64,000 nt of DNA, from NCBI RefSeq assembly GCF_039521325.1, contig NZ_BAAACD010000019.1. One strand, 5' to 3'. A program made the position numbers and the translations under genes. Of the stretch, positions 1-8,518 are shown in pieces (position 1 is the first letter of the stretch; each line of letters begins with the position of its first letter). Origin of the DNA: Clostridium_X cadaveris. Lineage in GTDB: Bacteria > Bacillota > Clostridia > Clostridiales > Clostridiaceae. The notes under the pieces were generated by a model. The model worked only from the letters and a program-made list of their open reading frames with translations, did not search any database and was not told where the DNA came from.

Positions 1-2078
1 ATCTGCCACCTATACATTTCTTTAATTTTTGAAACCATACAGGGGCATGGTCCTAATATTTCTATGTTTTCTTGTATTTTTAATCTATTTTTCAAATTTA
101 TTCCGATATTTTGTATATTTTTTATTAACATTCCTTCATTTTTAGAACTAAAATTTAATACCATTATTTTTACAAACGGTGGGTATTTCATCATTGCTCT
201 AAGAGATATTTCATCTCTATAGAAACCTTCATAGTCATAATTCTTGGAATGTGTTATAGCATAATTCCCAGGAAGATAACTTTGAACAATTACTTTTCCT
301 TTTTTCTTTCCTCTTCCTGCTCTTCCTGCAACCTGAGTTAAAAGCTGATATGTTCTTTCTCCAGCTTTATAATCAGGCATATTCAAGGATAAATCTGCAG
401 CCAAAACTCCTACCACTGTGACATCTGGGAAATCAAGTCCCTTGGCTACCATTTGAGTTCCTATAAGTATACTTGCTTTTTTTTCTTTGAAATCAGTATA
501 TATTCTTTCATAAGCATCCTTGGTTCTTGTAGTATCAAAATCCATACGTATTATAGACACATCCGGATATTCTACATGAAGAGCTCTTTCAACCTTCTCT
601 GTACCAACTCCAAATTGCTTTACGTATGTACTTCCACAACTAGGACATGTTTTTCTTATAGGTTCTCTGCTACCGCAATAATGACAGGATAAATAACCTC
701 CCATATGATAAGTCATGGATATATCACAGTTTTTGCATTTAAATACATATCCGCATTTTCTACAAGATACAAAACTAGAAAATCCTCTTCTATTCAAAAA
801 TAATATTATCTGTTCATCCCTCTTTAAAGCTTCATCCATAGCTTTTTTCAAGGAAGAACTAAACATGGATTTATTTCCGTTTTTTAATTCCTCTCTCATA
901 TCAACTATTTCTATAGGAGGCATTTCAGCTCCATCAGCCCTTTTATGTAGTGTCAAAAGTTTTATTTCTTTATTAAATGTTTTGTGATATGTCTCCACAC
1001 ATGGTGTTGCAGAGCCTAAAATGACCTTACATCCGCAAATGTTGCTTTTAAATTCTGCTATATCTTTAGCATTATATTTAGGATTACTTTCAGATTTATA
1101 GCTGCTTTCATGTTCTTCATCTATTATAATTACTCCTAAATCTTTAAATGGGAGAAAAATAGCCGATCTTGCTCCTACTGCAATTTTTACTTCTCCATTT
1201 TTTACCCTATACCACTCATCAAATCGCTCACCATCTGAAAGTTTACTATGGAATACAGCAACATCTTTTCCAAAACGCCCTTTAAAACGTTCAACCATTT
1301 GAGGTGTCAAGGCTATTTCTGGAACAAGCATAATTGCATTCTTTCCCATTCTCATGTAATGCTCTATTATTTTCATATATACTTCTGTTTTTCCACTTCC
1401 TGTAACTCCTTTTAAAAGAAATATATTTTCTTCAGAAGTTACAACCTCTCGAAACACTTCATATTGTTCATGATTTAAGATTTTAGCCTTATAAGCTTCA
1501 TAATCTCTATCATTATATCTATATACAGTCTGAGTAGACTTCAATAATACATCATTCTTTATTAAAGTATTTATTGAGCTTAAAGAGAATTTAAAAACCT
1601 TGCTAAGTTCTCTAGCACTATATTTCCCCTGATTGGCTTTCACTGCCTCAATTATTGACTTATAGGGTTCCTTGTTATATTTAGCTGGTATTTCTTCATT
1701 GCCACAACTTACTACATCTTTTTCCTTATGGGTAAGTCCCTTTAAAATTCCTCTTGGAATAAATACTCTTATAGCTTCCAGGTAAGTGCAAAGATACATT
1801 TCTCTCATGTATTTTATGAGTTTTAAATCATCCTCTGTAAAAAGCTCTATATTTTCTCCTAAAGTTTTTATTTCTTTTATTCTAAAGCCCTTATCTTCAA
1901 TTTCATCATAAAGTTCTACTACAAATGCATCGATAATTTTACTTCCCTTCCCAAAAGGTACTTTTACCCACATCCCTATAGCTATGTTTTCTTTAAATTT
2001 TTCAGGAATTTTATAAGTAAATATCCTATCCAACTGAATTGATTCACTGTTTATTATAACACCTGCATAATTTTTCAT
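1..2078 (-). CDS. priA: Primosomal protein N' (PriA helicase), 3' end cut by window
   Basis: Superfamily 2 DNA helicase that restarts stalled replication forks by loading the replicative helicase. The minus strand is open from ATG 2078 to the window edge, giving 692 codons. Visible are the Walker A motif GVTGSGKTE, the DEEH box, and a cysteine-rich zinc-binding insertion (CRKC, CKNC, CHYC, CPSC) typical of PriA. The family is about 730-740 residues, so roughly the last 40 are missing because of the edge, not truncation. The start is chosen because AAGGTGAT lies just upstream. It is the last gene of the yicC-remA-gmk-rpoZ-coaBC-priA series, 38 bp after coaBC. Confidence 0.95.
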   Translation of the reverse strand, partial: MKNYAGVIINSESIQLDRIFTYKIPEKFKENIAIGMWVKVPFGKGSKIIDAFVVELYDEIEDKGFRIKEIKTLGENIELFTEDDLKLIKYMREMYLCTYLEAIRVFIPRGILKGLTHKEKDVVSCGNEEIPAKYNKEPYKSIIEAVKANQGKYSARELSKVFKFSLSSINTLIKNDVLLKSTQTVYRYNDRDYEAYKAKILNHEQYEVFREVVTSEENIFLLKGVTGSGKTEVYMKIIEHYMRMGKNAIMLVPEIALTPQMVERFKGRFGKDVAVFHSKLSDGERFDEWYRVKNGEVKIAVGARSAIFLPFKDLGVIIIDEEHESSYKSESNPKYNAKDIAEFKSNICGCKVILGSATPCVETYHKTFNKEIKLLTLHKRADGAEMPPIEIVDMREELKNGNKSMFSSSLKKAMDEALKRDEQIILFLNRRGFSSFVSCRKCGYVFKCKNCDISMTYHMGGYLSCHYCGSREPIRKTCPSCGSTYVKQFGVGTEKVERALHVEYPDVSIIRMDFDTTRTKDAYERIYTDFKEKKASILIGTQMVAKGLDFPDVTVVGVLAADLSLNMPDYKAGERTYQLLTQVAGRAGRGKKKGKVIVQSYLPGNYAITHSKNYDYEGFYRDEISLRAMMKYPPFVKIMVLNFSSKNEGMLIKNIQNIGINLKNRLKIQENIEILGPCPCMVSKIKEMYRWQ

Positions 2079-2102
2079 AAAATCACCTTAATTTAAATTA
2101 AT

Positions 2103-2123
2103 AAAAAAAGCGCAATTTAGCGC
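2103..2123 (-). terminator. Weak hairpin with U-run after coaBC
   Basis: A 4-bp GCGC stem (2110-2113 with 2120-2123) and a 6-base loop overlap the coaBC stop codon and are followed on the minus strand by seven T. The stem is short, so it may act as an attenuator between coaBC and priA, not a full terminator. Confidence 0.35.
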
Positions 2124-3304
2124 CTTTCATTTATGAGATCAAAAAGTTCCCTTGCAACTTCTCTTTTAGTCATTTTATCTAGACCTTTTGTATTACCTTC
2201 GGCATCTATGATGTAAACCTTATTAAAGTCTGATGCAAAACCAGTATCCCTAGCAGTTATATCGTTAGCCACTATATAATCTAGATTTTTCTTTCTAAGC
2301 TTTTCCGCTGCATTATCTAAGAGATTATTACTTTCTGCTGCAAACCCTACTAGAATCTGCTCCTTTTTTCTCTCACCTAAATTTTTTAATATATCATTAT
2401 CACGGATAAACTCTAAGTTTAAACCGCCATCACCTTTTTTTATCTTCTCGGTGCTATAATTTTTAGCCTTATAATCTGCTACAGCTGCTGATTTAACCAC
2501 TATGTCTGAATCATTAAATTTTGATAAAACTGCTTTGAACATCTCTTCATTAGTCTTAACTCTAATGAAATTAATTCCAATAGGTGCTTCTAAAGAAGAT
2601 GGTCCTGATATCAAGGTAACTTCCGCTCCTCTATCTCTGGCCTCTTTTGCAATAGCGTAACCCATTTTCCCACTTGAATTATTAGTGATATATCTTACAG
2701 GATCTATAGGCGAAATAGTAGGTCCTGCTGTTATTAAAACTTTTTTTCCTACTAAATCTTTCTTCTCATAAAGCCTGCTTAAAATTTCTTCACATATTAT
2801 ATCAACTTTTTCAAGCTTACCTTTTCCTATATCCCCACACGCTAGTCTTCCACTAGCTGGTTCTATGAACTCATATCCAAAATTTTTAAGTTTATCAATA
2901 TTATTTTGAACAATTTTATTTTCGTACATGTTGGTATTCATTGCTAATGCAAAAACTACAGGTGCCTTTGTAGCCATAATAGTTGTAGATAGCATATCAT
3001 CTGCTATACCATTTGCAACTTTACCTATAACATTAGCGGTGGCTGGAGCTATAAGCATTAAATCCGCCCTTTGAGCTAAAGAAATATGCTGAATTTCCCA
3101 CGATTTAGGCTCCTCAAACATATCAACTATAACCTGATTTTTACTTAAGGATTGAAAACTAAGCGGCGTAACAAACTCTGTTGCTGCCTTAGTCATTATT
3201 ACTCTTACATCTATATCTTGCTTTACCAGAGTACTAACTATATCTAAAGACTTATAAGCCGCTATTCCTCCAGTTACTCCAAGTACCACACACTTATTAC
3301 TCAT
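2117..3304 (-). CDS. coaBC: Bifunctional phosphopantothenoylcysteine decarboxylase/phosphopantothenate-cysteine ligase
   Basis: Catalyses two steps of coenzyme A synthesis: cysteine is joined to 4'-phosphopantothenate (CoaB), then the product is decarboxylated (CoaC). The 395 residues are full length. The N-terminal FMN-dependent CoaC part (about 1-185) has the family's active-site His at 73, PATANVIGK followed by NGIADDML, an AMNTNM version of the substrate-binding motif, and the GRLACG catalytic Cys at 156. The CoaB part begins near KKVLITAGPT with NNSSGKMG and ends with KNLDYIVANDI. The gene lies 5 bp after rpoZ and is probably cotranscribed with gmk and rpoZ, as in many Firmicutes. Confidence 0.96.
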   Translation of the reverse strand: MSNKCVVLGVTGGIAAYKSLDIVSTLVKQDIDVRVIMTKAATEFVTPLSFQSLSKNQVIVDMFEEPKSWEIQHISLAQRADLMLIAPATANVIGKVANGIADDMLSTTIMATKAPVVFALAMNTNMYENKIVQNNIDKLKNFGYEFIEPASGRLACGDIGKGKLEKVDIICEEILSRLYEKKDLVGKKVLITAGPTISPIDPVRYITNNSSGKMGYAIAKEARDRGAEVTLISGPSSLEAPIGINFIRVKTNEEMFKAVLSKFNDSDIVVKSAAVADYKAKNYSTEKIKKGDGGLNLEFIRDNDILKNLGERKKEQILVGFAAESNNLLDNAAEKLRKKNLDYIVANDITARDTGFASDFNKVYIIDAEGNTKGLDKMTKREVARELFDLINERR

Positions 3305-3309
3305 GTTTC

Positions 3310-3525
3310 CTATAAACCTTCCTTCACTGACTCATATTGAATAGCATCATCATTAACTTCATTGATAGCTATTGTTAATGCTTTCTTTGAACCACATTCA
3401 GTTCTAGGTGCATCACCATCGATTATTTGTCTTGCTCTCTTTGAGCTTACTATAACTAATGAATATCTATTATCCACTTTCTTTAATAAATCCACGATTG
3501 ATGGATTAATCATAGAGTTGTTCAT
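3310..3525 (-). CDS. rpoZ: RNA polymerase omega subunit
   Basis: Small omega subunit that helps assemble and stabilise the RNA polymerase beta' subunit. The 71-residue product has the family core with DLLKKVDNRYSLVIVSSKRARQI followed by the DGDAPRTEC segment near the middle. The ATG at 3525 is preferred over the internal Met5 because TAAGGAGGG lies about 9 bases upstream. The gene overlaps the end of gmk by 20 bp, which suggests translational coupling, and coaBC follows 5 bp later. The gmk-rpoZ-coaBC-priA order is a conserved Firmicutes arrangement. Confidence 0.93.
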   Translation of the reverse strand: MNNSMINPSIVDLLKKVDNRYSLVIVSSKRARQIIDGDAPRTECGSKKALTIAINEVNDDAIQYESVKEGL

Positions 3526-4135
3526 GAATTAAACCCTCCTTAGAATCTAATATTTTTTCTTTTATTCTGTCAACTCTGCATTTCTCAGCTATAAGTATAC
3601 CTTCAATCTTTTTCACTGCATTATCTACAGTGTCATTAACTACAGCATAATTATATTTAGAAATATAGTTTATTTCCTTATATGCAGATTTGAATCTAAG
3701 CATTAAAGACTCTTCAGTCTCGCTTCCTCTTTTAATTATTCTTTGCTTTAGTTCTTCCATTGATGGTGGAAGTATAAATATAAAAACACCATCTTGAACA
3801 TTTTCTTTAACTTTTAAGGCACCTTGAATATCTATCTCCAATATTACATTATGCCCCATATTTAATTTTTCTTCAACTGATGATTTTGGCGTACCATAGT
3901 AATTTCCATACACCTCTGCATACTCTAAAAAGTCTTTTTCTTCAACTTTCTTTAAAAATTCATCTTTAGATAAGAAAAAATAATTTTCTCCATGAACTTC
4001 TCCAGCTCTTGGAGATCTAGTAGTTGCAGATACTGATAAATAACAATCATTTCTTTTTAATAATTCTTTGCATATAGTCCCTTTACCTGCACCAGAAGGC
4101 CCAGAGATTACTATTAATATACCCCTTTTAGTCAT
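3506..4135 (-). CDS. gmk: Guanylate kinase
   Basis: Phosphorylates GMP to GDP using ATP, a needed step in GTP and dGTP supply and in clearing c-di-GMP breakdown products. The 209 residues are of normal length, with the P-loop SGPSGAGKGT near residues 11-20 and the GMP-binding region (TTRSPRAGEVHGENYFF) directly after it. The start overlaps the remA stop by one base and the end overlaps rpoZ by 20 bp, so the four genes are tightly coupled. Confidence 0.96.
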   Translation of the reverse strand: MTKRGILIVISGPSGAGKGTICKELLKRNDCYLSVSATTRSPRAGEVHGENYFFLSKDEFLKKVEEKDFLEYAEVYGNYYGTPKSSVEEKLNMGHNVILEIDIQGALKVKENVQDGVFIFILPPSMEELKQRIIKRGSETEESLMLRFKSAYKEINYISKYNYAVVNDTVDNAVKKIEGILIAEKCRVDRIKEKILDSKEGLIHEQLYD

Positions 4136-4407
4136 TATTCATCAACCTCATCTATACTATCATCATCTTTTGAAGATAATCTATGAGCAACTGTTTCTGG
4201 TTGCACTGCTGATAAGATTACATGATCACTATCAGTAATTATAACTGCTCTAGTTCTTCTTCCATAAGTTGCATCAATAAGCATTCCTCTATCTCTTGCT
4301 TCTTGAATAATTCTCTTTATTGGAGCTGATTCCGGACTTACAATAGCTACCAATCTATTAGCAGACACTATGTTTCCAAATCCTATGTTAATTAATTTTA
4401 TACTCAT
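4135..4407 (-). CDS. remA: RemA-family DNA-binding regulator (DUF370)
   Basis: Small protein of the RemA/DUF370 family. In Bacillus subtilis RemA is a DNA-binding activator of matrix and osmoprotection genes. The 90 residues contain the family core MSIKLINIGFGN, EARDRGMLIDATYGRRTRA and VILSAVQPET, with an acidic C-terminal tail. It sits between yicC and gmk, as in B. subtilis (yloC-remA-gmk). What it controls in this clostridium cannot be read from the sequence. Confidence 0.9.
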   Translation of the reverse strand: MSIKLINIGFGNIVSANRLVAIVSPESAPIKRIIQEARDRGMLIDATYGRRTRAVIITDSDHVILSAVQPETVAHRLSSKDDDSIDEVDE

Positions 4408-4426
4408 TGTGTTCCTCCTACAACTT

Positions 4427-5308
4427 TTATTCGATGTTCTGCACCTGTTCTCTTATTTTTTCTATTTCATTTTTTATATTTAATACTATGTTAGTTATCT
4501 CTATATTCTGAGATTTAGATGCAATAGTATTAGCTTCTCTATTCATTTCCTGCACAATGAAATCTAATTTTCTGCCTATAGATTCATTTAGATTTAAAGT
4601 TTCAGTTAATTGATTTATATGAGAGTAAAGTCTTGTTATTTCTTCATCTATACTAGCTTTATCTGCAAAAATGGCTACTTCCATAGCTATTCTGCTTTCA
4701 TCTACAGGTATATTTTCACTTAACTCTGTAAGTCTATCTGAAAGCTTTACTCTATACTGCTTGACAACTTCTGGGGAAAGAATAGCTATTTTCTTAACCA
4801 TTTCTTTTATATATCTGCATTTTGAGATTATATCTTCTTTAAGTTTCTCTCCCTCCCTTGTTCTCATAGCTACTAAAAGGTCTAATGCACTATTTAGTGC
4901 ATTACTTAAACCATTCCATATAGTCTCAAGGTCTTCTTCTTTCTCTTCTAATCTTATAACTTCTGGGAATTTTGAAATTAAAGAAAGAGGAATATCATTT
5001 TTTATATCATATCTACTAGATATTTCTTGAAGACACTTTATATAACTGTCCGCTAATGCAGTATTCAAAACCGCTTCACTATTACTGCATTCATAATTTT
5101 TGTAGTTTATAAAGATGTCTACCTTGCCCCTTGATAGGCGTTCTCCAACTGCCGCTCTTATTTTCTCCTCTAGAGAAATTATACTCTTTGGCATTCTGAT
5201 ATTTAAATCTAAATATCTATGGTTTACGCTTCTCATTTCTATAGAAAAGCTATGATGACCTTCATCAACTATATTAGCTCTTCCAAATCCTGTCATGCTC
5301 TTTGTCAT
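4427..5308 (-). CDS. yicC: YicC-family endoribonuclease
   Basis: Member of the YicC/YloC family; E. coli YicC is an endoribonuclease that promotes decay of certain small RNAs. The 293-residue product begins MTKSMTGFGR, the signature start of the family, and ends with the conserved C-terminal part rich in charged helices (RKLDFIVQEMNREANTI). ATG 5308 is chosen over an upstream in-frame TTG (5332) because AAGGAGGG lies directly ahead of it and inside the longer reading. First gene of the remA-gmk-rpoZ series, 19 bp ahead of remA. Confidence 0.92.
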   Translation of the reverse strand: MTKSMTGFGRANIVDEGHHSFSIEMRSVNHRYLDLNIRMPKSIISLEEKIRAAVGERLSRGKVDIFINYKNYECSNSEAVLNTALADSYIKCLQEISSRYDIKNDIPLSLISKFPEVIRLEEKEEDLETIWNGLSNALNSALDLLVAMRTREGEKLKEDIISKCRYIKEMVKKIAILSPEVVKQYRVKLSDRLTELSENIPVDESRIAMEVAIFADKASIDEEITRLYSHINQLTETLNLNESIGRKLDFIVQEMNREANTIASKSQNIEITNIVLNIKNEIEKIREQVQNIE

Positions 5309-5479
5309 GAAATCCCTCCTTGCTACTCCCAATTCATATTAACTATTATACATAATGGTCTACGGTTATTTCAAGTTATAATTCAAAAAATATTAATTTT
5401 TTCATGTTTTCTCCTTAAAACTCTTTAATTCTTTGAAATGCTATTCTTAAATGATGAATGATTTTTTTATCTATGCAAA

Positions 5480-5509
5480 AATAAAGACCTTACCTGCAAA
5501 GGTAAAGCC
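5480..5509 (-). terminator. Terminator after the purine permease gene
   Basis: Nine-pair hairpin (5501-5509 with 5486-5494, two G-U pairs, loop of six) followed on the minus strand by TTTATTTTT. It lies 25 bp past the permease stop codon, in the 226-bp gap ahead of yicC. Confidence 0.75.
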
Positions 5510-5534
5510 TCCATTTTAATATTTTGCCGTATTT

Positions 5535-6884
5535 TTATTTTATTCCTGTCATTACTAGCTTCACTATAAATACTATTCCTAAAATAACCATGACAGGAGA
5601 TATCTTTTTCTTTTCTTTTGAAACTAAATTAACTAAAAGATTTATTACTACGTATGCTATAACTCCAATAGTTAAACCATCACCAATACTATATGTTAAA
5701 GGCATTAAAGCTATAGTTAAGAACGCTGGAATACCTTCAGTGAAATCTGTGAAATCAACTTTAGCTATATTTTCTATCATAAAGAATCCAACTACTATTA
5801 ATGCTGGTGCTGTAGCACATGCTGGGATAGCTACGAACAATGGTGAAAAGAACATTGCTACTAAGAACAATATACCTGCTGTAACAGCAGTAAGACCTGT
5901 TCTACCTCCTTGAGCAACTCCTGCTGAACTCTCAACATAAGTAGTTACTGTAGAAACCCCTGCAACTGCTCCTGCTGTTGTAGCAATTGCATCTACTAAT
6001 AAAGCTTTTCCTGCTCCTGGAAGCTTACCATCCTTATCCAACATATTAGCTTTTGAAGCAACTCCAACTAATGTTCCAACTGTATCAAAAAAGTCTACAA
6101 ATAAGAATGTGAATACTACCGTTATAAAACTCCAAACTTTTGTTGAATCTGTTAAGTAAGAAAAATCTAACTTTCCTGCTATTGGAGCCATGCTTTCAAA
6201 TTTAAATATTCCTGTTGGTAATGATATGTTGTAATAAGCTGCTGCTTCTGGAGCTATCAATGCATATCCCCATGCTAAAAGTGAACTTACAACTATCCCC
6301 CATAGTATAGCACCTTTAACATTTTTTTTATAAAGTATTGTTATTATTATAACTCCGATAAATGTTATTATTGCAGTAGGTGCTGTTAAATTACCCATTC
6401 CTACTAAAGTTGCATCATTGTTTACTACTACTCCTGCTCCTATAAATCCCAAAAATGCTATAAACAATCCTATTCCTGCTGTTACTGCATATTTTAAATT
6501 CATTGGTATAGAGTTTACAACTGCTTCTCTTACATTAGTTAAACTTAATATAATAAATATGATTCCTTCTACAAAAACTGCTGCTAAGGCTACCTGCCAA
6601 GGTTCTCCCATACCTAAAACTACTGTATATGCAAAGAAAGCATTTAATCCCATTCCTGATGCTAATGCAAATGGTAAATTGGCATACACCCCCATAAAGA
6701 TAGTAGAAAGTCCTGCAACTAAACAAGTTGCTGTAACTAATGCCCCCGCATCCATACCTGTTGCACTTAGTATTGATGGATTAACCGCTATTATATAAGC
6801 CATAGTTAAAAATGTAGTGATACCTGCAAGAACTTCTTTCTTCATATCACTATTATGTTCATTTACTTTAAAAAACTTTTCCAT
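5535..6884 (-). CDS. pbuG: NCS2-family (AzgA-type) guanine/hypoxanthine permease
   Basis: Integral membrane purine:proton symporter. The 449 residues start MEKFFKVNEH and contain GITTFLTMAYIIAVNP, the AzgA-type signature, followed by many hydrophobic helices with the family Asn/Gly-rich motif (SGMGLNAFFAY) and DFFDTVGTLVG later on. ATG 6884 is used, not an upstream in-frame start at 6905, because AAGGAGG lies 6 bases ahead. A purine riboswitch aptamer upstream supports a guanine or hypoxanthine substrate. The symbol follows B. subtilis and the exact substrate is inferred. Confidence 0.9.
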   Translation of the reverse strand: MEKFFKVNEHNSDMKKEVLAGITTFLTMAYIIAVNPSILSATGMDAGALVTATCLVAGLSTIFMGVYANLPFALASGMGLNAFFAYTVVLGMGEPWQVALAAVFVEGIIFIILSLTNVREAVVNSIPMNLKYAVTAGIGLFIAFLGFIGAGVVVNNDATLVGMGNLTAPTAIITFIGVIIITILYKKNVKGAILWGIVVSSLLAWGYALIAPEAAAYYNISLPTGIFKFESMAPIAGKLDFSYLTDSTKVWSFITVVFTFLFVDFFDTVGTLVGVASKANMLDKDGKLPGAGKALLVDAIATTAGAVAGVSTVTTYVESSAGVAQGGRTGLTAVTAGILFLVAMFFSPLFVAIPACATAPALIVVGFFMIENIAKVDFTDFTEGIPAFLTIALMPLTYSIGDGLTIGVIAYVVINLLVNLVSKEKKKISPVMVILGIVFIVKLVMTGIK

Positions 6885-6904
6885 ACTTGTCCTCCTTAAA
6901 ATCA

Positions 6905-6980
6905 TAAATGAGTAAGCCGCTATAGTTTCACTAAGTGAATCTATAGCGGCTTACTCATCAACAAACACGATTTATGATAT
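6905..6980 (-). promoter_or_regulatory. Long hairpin expression platform of the purine riboswitch
   Basis: A perfect 18-bp stem (6941-6958 with 6908-6925) encloses a second small palindrome. An outer complementarity (ATCATAAAT with ATTTATGAT) extends the base of the stem. The hairpin ends about a dozen bases before the AGGAGG of the permease gene, and only TTTT follows the extended stem. The 3' arm contains ACTCAT, complementary to the aptamer P1 3' strand ATGAGT, which gives a switch between aptamer and hairpin. Whether control is by termination or by blocking translation is not clear. Confidence 0.7.
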
Positions 6981-7021
6981 CCTAAATCCATACGAATGTT
7001 CAGTAATATCCGCAAGAATTC

Positions 7022-7086
7022 ACTCATAGCGTGGATATTTACGGTATCCAGTAGAAACTTTTGACCAATCTCAAAATTATACGAGT
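7022..7086 (-). ncRNA. Purine (guanine-type) riboswitch aptamer
   Basis: The minus strand shows P1 (ACTCGTA with TATGAGT), J1/2 TAAT, a short P2, L2 GATTGG, J2/3 AAGTTTCTAC, P3 (TGGATA with TATCCA), and L3 CCGTAAA. The specificity pyrimidine ahead of the P1 3' strand is C (7029), which in this family indicates guanine or hypoxanthine. L2 keeps the GG that pairs with L3 CC, but is six bases where the standard loop GATATGG has seven. J3/1 has one extra base. The permease downstream fits this ligand class. Confidence 0.88.
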
Positions 7087-7101
7087 TATCTTACGAATAT
7101 T

Positions 7102-7130
7102 ATGTTAACATATTTTTTATAATTCGTCAA
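7102..7130 (-). promoter_or_regulatory. Candidate promoter of the riboswitch-permease transcript
   Basis: TTGACG, 17 bases, TAACAT, ending 16 bp before the riboswitch P1 strand. The -35 box is close to consensus and the -10 box matches four of six bases. Confidence 0.5.
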
Positions 7131-7171
7131 TAATACTATCATTATTTTTCATAGTTAGTAGATCATTCGTA

Positions 7172-8158
7172 TTAGCAATATTTTCCCTTTTCAAAAAAGC
7201 TCTTTATTTCATCATAATTATCGAACCTACTTAATGCAACCATAAGTTTTATTCGCGCTTTCTGTCCAGGAAGTGTATCCCCAAATATTACGCCAAGTTC
7301 TCTAAGTTCTTTTCCACCACCATGATATCCATAAGAGTCAAATACTCTTCCTTCAAAGCATCTAGACACAACTACTACAGGTATGTTCTTTTCTATAGCA
7401 CGCTTTATGCCGTCTACCATAAGAGGCGGTATGTTTCCTCGTCCCATAGCTTCTATTACAATTCCCTTATCTCCCTCACTTATACAAAAATCTATAAATC
7501 TTGAATCCATTCCAGAAACACATTTTATAAGAGATACTCTTGATTCTATATTTTCTATGTTTAGTGATACTTTATTATTATTATTTCTATAAAACAGCAC
7601 TTTATTGTTATCTACCATACCTATTGGTCCAAAGTTAGGTGTTCTGAAAGCATTTAAGCTCATTGAATTAGCTTTCGTAACCTCAAAAGCACAATTTAAT
7701 TCCCCGTTTAAACATACAAGAACGCCTCTTCCTCTTGATTCTTCTGCTATAGCTGTACAAATAGATGCTGCTAAATTTGATGGACCATCATATCCAAGCT
7801 CCGAGCTGCTTCTCATTGATCCTGTAAATATTATCGGTTTCTTTGTACAAGAGGTTAAATCTACAAAGAAAGCTGTTTCCTCCAATGAGTCAGTTCCATG
7901 AGTTACTACAACTCCGTCTATATCTTCTCTATCTGTAAATGTTTTTATATATTTTGAAAGTTCAAGCATTATTTCAGGAGTAACGTGTGGACTTGGAAGG
8001 CTAGAGAAATTATATGATTCTATTTCTGCAAAGCTCTCTATACCAGTTACCATTGACATTATTTCCTCTCCAGTTAAACTTGGAACCGCCGCTTTTAGCT
8101 TAGGATCTACTTTCATAGAAATTGTACCACCATTAAAAATTATAGCTATTTTTTTCAT
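7172..8158 (-). CDS. ansA: L-asparaginase (type I, cytoplasmic)
   Basis: Hydrolyses L-asparagine to aspartate and ammonia. The 328 residues carry the two catalytic threonine motifs, GGTIS near residue 12 and THGTDSLEETAFF near residue 90, followed by TGSMR and the ELGYDGPSNL segment. No signal peptide is seen, so it is cytoplasmic. ATG 8158 is chosen over an in-frame GTG at 8170 because the intervening GTGGGGG looks like its ribosome site. It lies upstream of the riboswitch-controlled permease but is separated from it by a promoter. Glu-tRNA(Gln) amidotransferase-type enzymes are excluded by length. Confidence 0.9.
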   Translation of the reverse strand: MKKIAIIFNGGTISMKVDPKLKAAVPSLTGEEIMSMVTGIESFAEIESYNFSSLPSPHVTPEIMLELSKYIKTFTDREDIDGVVVTHGTDSLEETAFFVDLTSCTKKPIIFTGSMRSSSELGYDGPSNLAASICTAIAEESRGRGVLVCLNGELNCAFEVTKANSMSLNAFRTPNFGPIGMVDNNKVLFYRNNNNKVSLNIENIESRVSLIKCVSGMDSRFIDFCISEGDKGIVIEAMGRGNIPPLMVDGIKRAIEKNIPVVVVSRCFEGRVFDSYGYHGGGKELRELGVIFGDTLPGQKARIKLMVALSRFDNYDEIKSFFEKGKYC

Positions 8159-8233
8159 TTTTACCCCCACAACTCATTAATTTATTTTACATGATTATTA
8201 TATTATATTCTTAAAATTACATCAAATTTTTAC

Positions 8234-8380
8234 CTATTGTTTTATATTATTTTCGTCTTCTATATAACACTTCTTTTTTTTCCAATTACTCATCTTTAAA
8301 ATCTCACTTATGCTTTTTCCTGAATCAAGCATATCCTTTAAGTTATCTGCTATTAATTTATATTCTTTTTCATTTTTCAT
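8234..8380 (-). CDS. Small protein of unknown function (48 aa)
   Basis: Short gene starting at ATG 8380, with GGAGGACTGATT directly ahead. The product is polar, highly charged and probably helical (MKNEKEYKLIADNLKDMLDS...), with a lysine cluster WKKKKC near residue 33 and no membrane segment or signal peptide. It lies 75 bp upstream of the asparaginase gene and follows a strong terminator, so it is likely a separate short unit. I do not recognise the family. The good ribosome site is the main reason to accept it. Confidence 0.55.
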   Translation of the reverse strand: MKNEKEYKLIADNLKDMLDSGKSISEILKMSNWKKKKCYIEDENNIKQ

Positions 8381-8477
8381 AATCAGTCCTCCATTACTAT
8401 ATATTAAAGAACTTATCATTTTTATTTTGTACCCTCCAAAGAAAACTATGCTAGAAAAACCTCCTATAGTATCCATA

Positions 8478-8512
8478 AAAAAAAGGATGAAATTTAAATA
8501 AAATTTCATCCT
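8478..8512 (-). terminator. Bidirectional-looking terminator after the 134-aa gene
   Basis: Perfect 11-bp stem (8502-8512 with 8486-8496) with a 5-base loop and a run of eight T on the minus strand. The plus side also has TCTTTTTTT. It directly follows the stop at 8519. Confidence 0.88.
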
Positions 8513-8518
8513 CTTTTT

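Noticed and set aside
5524..6798. Plus-strand open frames opposite the purine permease gene
   Set aside because: They mirror the hydrophobic codon pattern of the real gene and have no ribosome sites.
6908..6958. The long palindrome as a mobile inverted-repeat element
   Set aside because: It lies exactly where a riboswitch expression platform should be and pairs with the aptamer, so a regulatory hairpin explains it better.
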